A DNA stretch of 64,000 nucleotides from assembly GCF_014652635.1 (NCBI RefSeq), contig NZ_BMZE01000003.1:625268-689267 (forward strand), in the 5' to 3' direction. This DNA comes from Devosia pacifica (lineage in GTDB: Bacteria > Pseudomonadota > Alphaproteobacteria > Rhizobiales > Devosiaceae). Shown here in pieces: positions 59,789 through 64,000 of this stretch; positions within the stretch are counted from its first letter, which is position 1, and each line of letters begins with the position of its first letter. Made by a program: the position numbers and the translations under genes. The notes under the pieces were generated by a model. That model did not search any database. It had not been told where the DNA came from and saw nothing but the letters and a program-made list of their open reading frames with translations.

Positions 59789-60274
59789 ATGAACTACGGA
59801 CGTTTCCTTGCAATGATCGCGACTTCGACGGTCGTGATGTTTGGATTGATGTATCTCAACACCTACGCACTCGACCATATATTCTTCTCGCAGACGCGCA
59901 TGTGGATGGCGATCTATATGGGTGCGGTGATGGCGATCATCATGCTCGCTTTCATGCTGGGCATGTATTCCAATAAGCGGCTCAATCTCGCGATCTTCGC
60001 CGGAGCTGCTGTAACCTTCGCCCTGTCGCTCTGGCTTGTCCGAAGCCAGGAGACTGTCGACGACCTCGCCTGGATGCGGGCGATGATCCCGCACCATTCC
60101 ATTGCCATCCTGACCAGCGAGCGGGCCGATATCTCGGACCCGAGGGTCAGGGCACTGGCAGATGCAATCATCGAAGCGCAGCGAAGCGAAATTGCCGAGA
60201 TGAAGAGTTACATCGCAGACATCGAGGCGAACGGCGAGGCACCCGCGGGCACACCCCGAGCCGAACTTGAATGA
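59789..60274 (+). CDS. DUF305 membrane protein
   Basis: 161 residues. Three membrane helices (FLAMIATSTVVMFGLMYLNT, MAIYMGAVMAIIMLAFMLGM and LAIFAGAAVTFALSLWLVR) are followed by a periplasmic DUF305 domain whose hallmark AWMRAMIPHHSIAILTSERA contains the metal-binding-type histidines. It differs from the DUF305 protein at 36954 in having fewer helices. ATG 59789 follows CAGGAGCTGG. It is part of the copper cassette. Confidence 0.85.
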   Translation: MNYGRFLAMIATSTVVMFGLMYLNTYALDHIFFSQTRMWMAIYMGAVMAIIMLAFMLGMYSNKRLNLAIFAGAAVTFALSLWLVRSQETVDDLAWMRAMIPHHSIAILTSERADISDPRVRALADAIIEAQRSEIAEMKSYIADIEANGEAPAGTPRAELE

Positions 60275-60383
60275 CGCCCATGAACCGAAAGGAACGTCAG
60301 TAGCCGACACGATCAACCGGCTTCCGGCTTGCGCATTTCCGCGGTGAGACGCCAGCGGAGACCTAGGCCGCGCCACGTGGGCT

Positions 60384-60464
60384 GTGCTCGCCCTCGGGCT
60401 CGTCACGGGGTTGCCGCTGCTTTGGGTGGCAATGCGGAGAGGGCCTGAAAAGGAAAATCCATGA
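60384..60464 (+). CDS. Possible 26-residue membrane peptide coupled to the APC permease
   Basis: GTG 60384 begins VLALGLVTGLPLLWVAMRRG and ends PEKENP, with its TGA overlapping the next gene's ATG (ATGA). It forms one hydrophobic helix with a basic end. It could be a real leader peptide or the tail of a lost gene; the frame continues upstream to TGA only 33 bases before. Nothing else is supported in 60275-60460. Confidence 0.25.
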   Translation: MLALGLVTGLPLLWVAMRRGPEKENP

Positions 60465-61771
60465 CAAAAAGCGATTACGAGAAGAACAGCATCACCCTCC
60501 TCGGCGCCATCGCCATGGGGACCGGTGTGATGATCGGCGCGGGCATCTTCGCGCTGACCGGCCAGATCGCCGAGCTTGCCGGGCCGCTCTTCCCGCTCTC
60601 GTTCGTCGTCGGCGCCATCGTGACCGCATTCAGCGCTTACACCTATATCAAGATGTCGAACGCCTATCCGTCGGCGGGCGGCATCGCGATGATCCTGGAA
60701 AAGGCCTATGGCCCGACGACAGTGGCGGCAGGCGCCTCGCTCCTGATGGCGCTGTCGATGGTCATCAACGAAAGCCTCGTCGCGCGGACCTTCGGCACCT
60801 ATACGCTACGGGCATTCGGCGGCGACCCGGAGAGCGTTCTCGTCCCGATTCTTGGCGTTGGGCTGATCGTTTTCGCCTATCTCGTGAACGTCTCGGGCAA
60901 CCGGTCAGTCGGGCTGTTCTCCATTGTCATGGCCGTGCTGAAGGTGGGCGGCATCGCGCTGTTCGGTGTTTCCGCGCTTTGGGCCAGCGGTCTGTCGTTC
61001 GAGGCGACGGGCGGAGACGCGAGCGCCACCGGCTTCGTGGCGTCGGTCGCGCTGTCGATCCTGGCCTTCAAGGGCTTCACGACAATCACGAACAGCGGCG
61101 CAGAGGTCACCGACCCGCACCGCAACGTCGGTCGGGCCATCATTCTGTCCATCGCGATCTGCGTCGTCGTCTATCTGCTTGTCGCCTTCGCCGTCGGCTC
61201 CAGCCTGCCGCTCGACCGCATCGTCGCCGCGAAGGATTATGCACTGGCCGAGGCAGCCCGGCCCGCCCTCGGACAGACCGGCTTCTACCTGACGGTGGCG
61301 CTGGCGCTGGTCGCCACGGCGTCGGGTCTGATCGCCAGCGTATTCGCGGTCTCGCGGATGCTGGCGAAGCTGACCGACATGAAGATGATCCCGCATAGCC
61401 ATTTCGGGATGCCGGGAAGGATCAAGGACCATACGCTCGTCTACACGGTCGTAATCGCTGGCTTCCTGACGGTCTTCTTCGATCTCAGCCGGATCGCCTC
61501 GCTTGGCGCCTTCTTCTACCTGGTGATGGACATCATCATCCACTTCGGTGTGTTCCGGCATCTGCGCGAGAAGATCGGCGCGCAGGGCTGGGTGCTGCTG
61601 ACTGCCATCGTGCTCGATGTCGTGGTGCTGGCGGCCTTCGCCGCGATGAAATGGCAATCCGATCCGCTGATTGTCGTGATCGGCATCGTCGGCATGGCAC
61701 TGGTGTTCCTGTTTGTCCGGGTCTTCCTGGCGCGTAATCCGATCAAAACGGGGAAACACACTCACCATTAA
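60461..61771 (+). CDS. APC-superfamily amino-acid/cation permease
   Basis: 436 residues, about twelve helices. The first helix has GTGVMIGAGIFALTGQIAEL, the substrate-site GAGIF motif of APC transporters, followed by SNAYPSAGGIAMILEKAYGP and GFTTITNSGAEVTDPHRNVG. The tail ends TGKHTHH, which may bind metal. Such permeases in copper islands have been seen often, but the substrate is unknown. GGAAAAT precedes the ATG. The gene follows the DUF305 gene and precedes the copper-ATPase promoter. Confidence 0.85.
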   Translation: MTKSDYEKNSITLLGAIAMGTGVMIGAGIFALTGQIAELAGPLFPLSFVVGAIVTAFSAYTYIKMSNAYPSAGGIAMILEKAYGPTTVAAGASLLMALSMVINESLVARTFGTYTLRAFGGDPESVLVPILGVGLIVFAYLVNVSGNRSVGLFSIVMAVLKVGGIALFGVSALWASGLSFEATGGDASATGFVASVALSILAFKGFTTITNSGAEVTDPHRNVGRAIILSIAICVVVYLLVAFAVGSSLPLDRIVAAKDYALAEAARPALGQTGFYLTVALALVATASGLIASVFAVSRMLAKLTDMKMIPHSHFGMPGRIKDHTLVYTVVIAGFLTVFFDLSRIASLGAFFYLVMDIIIHFGVFRHLREKIGAQGWVLLTAIVLDVVVLAAFAAMKWQSDPLIVVIGIVGMALVFLFVRVFLARNPIKTGKHTHH

Positions 61772-61779
61772 GAAATAGC

Positions 61780-61810
61780 TTGAGCCTCCAGCGGGAGGAA
61801 ACCTCAGGTT
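61780..61810 (+). promoter_or_regulatory. MerR/CueR-type promoter of the copper ATPase
   Basis: TTGAGC (61780-61785), 19-base spacer, CAGGTT (61805-61810). The spacer includes the dyad CTCC-AGCG-GGAG (61786-61797). The geometry equals that of the other two MerR promoters, and the -10-like CAGGTT is identical to that at 54185. No cueR gene is in the window, so the activator is either beyond 64000 or elsewhere. Confidence 0.65.
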
Positions 61811-61839
61811 GAAACAAATCAGATGAAAGTTGGCAAAAC

Positions 61840-64000
61840 ATGGAACACGACCATTCACACACGACGCCCGACATTCCGGAAGGGACCGAGACTGCCAAGG
61901 ATCCAGTCTGCGGGATGACTGTTCAGGTCGGGTCAGAAACGCGTCACGCAGCATTTCAGGGCAAGACCTTCCATTTCTGTTCCGAGGGTTGCCAGACAAG
62001 GTTCAAGGCCGACCCCTGGTTCTACGCCTCGGGGCGCGCCGCGGGGCAAGAGACGGCGGCCCCTGCGGACGCGCAGTACACCTGCCCGATGCACCCCGAG
62101 GTCATCCGCGATGAACCCGGAGACTGTCCGATCTGCGGCATGGCGTTGGAGCCGATGCTGCCCTCGGACGAGCCGAGCGAGGAGCTGACCGACTTCACCC
62201 GCCGGATGTGGGTCTCAACGGCCGCGGCGGTGCCGCTGATCGTTCTGGCAATGGGGGAAATGGTTGCCCTGCCGGTGCGGGACTGGATCGGGCACCGGAC
62301 GGCGAGCTATCTGGAATTCGTGCTGGCGACCCCGATCGTGCTCTGGGCGGCATGGCCCTTCTTCAAGCGCGGCTGGGAATCGGTGCTGAACCGCTCGCCC
62401 AACATGTGGACCCTGATCAGCCTCGGCGTGGGCGCGGCCTATCTCTATTCGCTGGTCGCAACATTCCTGCCGGGCGTGTTCCCTGAGCAATACCGGACGG
62501 GCGACAGCGTCGGCAACTATTTCGAGGCGGCAGTGGTGATCGTGGCGCTGGTCTTTGTGGGCCAGGTGCTGGAGTTGCGCGCCCGAGAGCGCACGGGCGA
62601 CGCGATCCGCGCGCTGCTGGATCTGGCGCCAAAGACTGCGCGGCGCATCCTGCCTGATGGCACGGAATACGACGCGCCGCTGGAAAACATCATGGAGGGC
62701 GACCGGCTGCGGGTGCGCCCCGGCGATGCGGTGCCGGTGGACGGGGTGGTGATCGAGGGGCGATCCTCCCTGGACGAAAGCATGCTGACCGGCGAGTCGA
62801 TGCCGGTGGAAAAGGGGCCGGGCGACGAAGTGACCGGGGCCACGATCAACAAGAACGGCAGCCTCGTGATCGAGGCCGGCAAGGTCGGCGCCGACACCGT
62901 GCTGGCGCAGATCGTCGCTATGGTGTCAAACGCCCGCCGCTCGCGCGCGCCGATCCAGGGGATGGCCGACCGAGTTTCCGCCATTTTCGTGCCGACCGTG
63001 GTGGCGGTCTCGATTATCGCCTTCATAGTCTGGATGATCTTCGGACCCGAACCGGCGCTGGTCTTCGCCATTGCCTCGGCGGTCTCTGTGTTGATCATCG
63101 CCTGCCCCTGCGCGCTCGGCCTCGCTACCCCTATCTCGATCACCACGGCGGCGGGGCGCGGCGCGCAAGCGGGCGTTCTGATCAAGGACGCCGAGGCGCT
63201 GGAGCGCATGGCCGCCGTCAATACGCTGATCGTGGACAAGACCGGCACACTGACCATGGGCAAGCCAAGGCTGACGGACACCATCGCGCTGGGAGACCTG
63301 CCCGAGGCTGACCTGCTGTCGCTGGCCGCTGCGCTGGAACGCGGATCCGAACACCCTCTCGCCGCGGCCATTGTCGATGGCGCCGAAGCGCAGGGTGCCG
63401 CCCGTCAGGAGGCGACCGATTTCGAGGCGGTCACGGGCAAGGGCGTGCGCGGCAAGGTTGGCGGACGCAGCGTGGCGCTCGGCAATGCCGCGATGATGAA
63501 AGAGATGGCGCTGGATACCGCGCACGCCGAGGCGGAGGCCGACACCCTGCGCGCACTCGGCAAGACGGCGATGTTCGTCGCGGTGGACGGGGCGCTTGTA
63601 GGTATTGTGGCGGTGGCCGACCCGATCAAGGAGTCGACGGCGCAGGCGATCGATGCGCTGCATGCCCAGGGGCTGCGCATCATCATGGCGACCGGCGACA
63701 ACGAACGCACCGCGCAGGCGGTGGCAGACAGGCTCGGCATCGACGAGGTGCGCGCGGGCGTGTTGCCGGAAGACAAGAAGACGCTGATCGACCAACTGCG
63801 CGCCAAGGGCCGCAAGATCGCCATGGCGGGCGACGGGGTGAACGACGCGCCCGCTCTGGCCGCCGCCGACGTCGGCATCGCCATGGGCACCGGGGCCGAC
63901 GTGGCAATGGAAAGCGCCGGGATCACGCTTCTGGGCGGTGATCTGATGGGTATCGTTCGGGCCCGCAAACTGGCCCGCGCCACGTTGCGCAACATCAAGC
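61840..64000 (+). CDS. Copper-translocating P1B ATPase with YHS and HMBD domains, cut by window end
   Basis: The first 720 codons of a CopA-like pump. The N-terminus is His-rich ([11 protein letters not shown]), then a YHS/TRASH domain ([23 protein letters not shown]), then a heavy-metal-binding domain [20 protein letters not shown]; there is no classical HMA domain. Core motifs are TGES ([14 protein letters not shown]), metal site [13 protein letters not shown] at about residue 422, phosphorylation site [12 protein letters not shown] at about 466 and [20 protein letters not shown]. Cu(I)/Ag(I) efflux is implied. ATG 61840 lies 30 bases after a MerR-type promoter. The end of the gene is outside the window. 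Confidence 0.92.
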   Translation, partial: MEHDHSHTTPDIPEGTETAKDPVCGMTVQVGSETRHAAFQGKTFHFCSEGCQTRFKADPWFYASGRAAGQETAAPADAQYTCPMHPEVIRDEPGDCPICGMALEPMLPSDEPSEELTDFTRRMWVSTAAAVPLIVLAMGEMVALPVRDWIGHRTASYLEFVLATPIVLWAAWPFFKRGWESVLNRSPNMWTLISLGVGAAYLYSLVATFLPGVFPEQYRTGDSVGNYFEAAVVIVALVFVGQVLELRARERTGDAIRALLDLAPKTARRILPDGTEYDAPLENIMEGDRLRVRPGDAVPVDGVVIEGRSSLDESMLTGESMPVEKGPGDEVTGATINKNGSLVIEAGKVGADTVLAQIVAMVSNARRSRAPIQGMADRVSAIFVPTVVAVSIIAFIVWMIFGPEPALVFAIASAVSVLIIACPCALGLATPISITTAAGRGAQAGVLIKDAEALERMAAVNTLIVDKTGTLTMGKPRLTDTIALGDLPEADLLSLAAALERGSEHPLAAAIVDGAEAQGAARQEATDFEAVTGKGVRGKVGGRSVALGNAAMMKEMALDTAHAEAEADTLRALGKTAMFVAVDGALVGIVAVADPIKESTAQAIDALHAQGLRIIMATGDNERTAQAVADRLGIDEVRAGVLPEDKKTLIDQLRAKGRKIAMAGDGVNDAPALAAADVGIAMGTGADVAMESAGITLLGGDLMGIVRARKLARATLRNIK

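Overview
The window looks like an alphaproteobacterial chromosome or large replicon segment, most likely from a Hyphomicrobiales (Devosia-like) bacterium. The clues are G+C-rich coding with GTG/TTG starts, UgpC/MalK-type sugar ABC operons with two permeases, DUF302/DUF305/multicopper oxidase metal cassettes, and an NsrR-type Rrf2 regulator beside a group III truncated globin. The assignment is inferred from gene content only. I saw no rRNA, tRNA or CRISPR array.

Layout. (1) 1-2717: the start of dabA and all of dabB (inorganic-carbon/proton-coupled uptake), divergent from a LysR gene. (2) 2846-15525: an alpha/beta hydrolase, a frameshifted GH127-type glycosidase, then a minus-strand glycoside locus (GH2 enzyme, ABC ATPase, binding protein, two permeases) ending in a relic of a GatZ/KbaZ gene, with two paralogous LacI regulators. 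(3) 15688-26810: a second sugar locus. A GatZ/KbaZ-family gene is divergent from a ten-gene operon: DeoR regulator, BadF-type sugar kinase, SIS isomerase, GH4 glycosidase, ABC ATPase, amidohydrolase, binding protein, two permeases, flavin reductase-like protein. Together they suggest uptake and catabolism of a galactosamine-type glycoside, with the PF08013 protein acting as a 4-epimerase rather than an aldolase partner.

(4) 26923-29730: a recombination scar with a truncated DUF5996/GNAT gene, a serine-recombinase relic, a tyrosine recombinase, a broken IS110 transposase and palindromic repeats. (5) 30017-39116: small genes, three Rnk/GreA-C-like proteins in 1.6 kb, glutamate dehydrogenase, a nitronate monooxygenase-like protein, DUF983, an NsrR-like repressor with a truncated hemoglobin, a DUF305 membrane protein, a Tudor-like DUF2945 protein and DUF488. 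(6) 39220-54190: a patchwork of relics (MFS, YnfA, IS3, SDR) between intact genes (DUF309, MerR + P-type ATPase, UvrA2, PfpI/DJ-1, formaldehyde dehydrogenase, a very G+C-rich GlcG/HbpS-like gene, ABM monooxygenases, LysR). (7) 53658-64000: a metal-resistance island with a second MerR/P-type ATPase module, cytochrome c, Met-rich multicopper oxidase, small exported and membrane proteins, DUF302, DUF305, an APC permease and the start of a copper ATPase with YHS and HMBD domains.

The two MerR modules are parallel in design: merR, then a decayed ynfA, with the ATPase divergent behind a promoter whose 19-bp spacer holds a CTCTAG...CTAGAG dyad. The copper ATPase has the same promoter geometry with a different dyad. 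The strongest candidates for undescribed biology are the aldolase-free amino-sugar operon with its unassigned amidohydrolase and flavin reductase, and the Rnk-like trio with its coupled zinc-ribbon microprotein.
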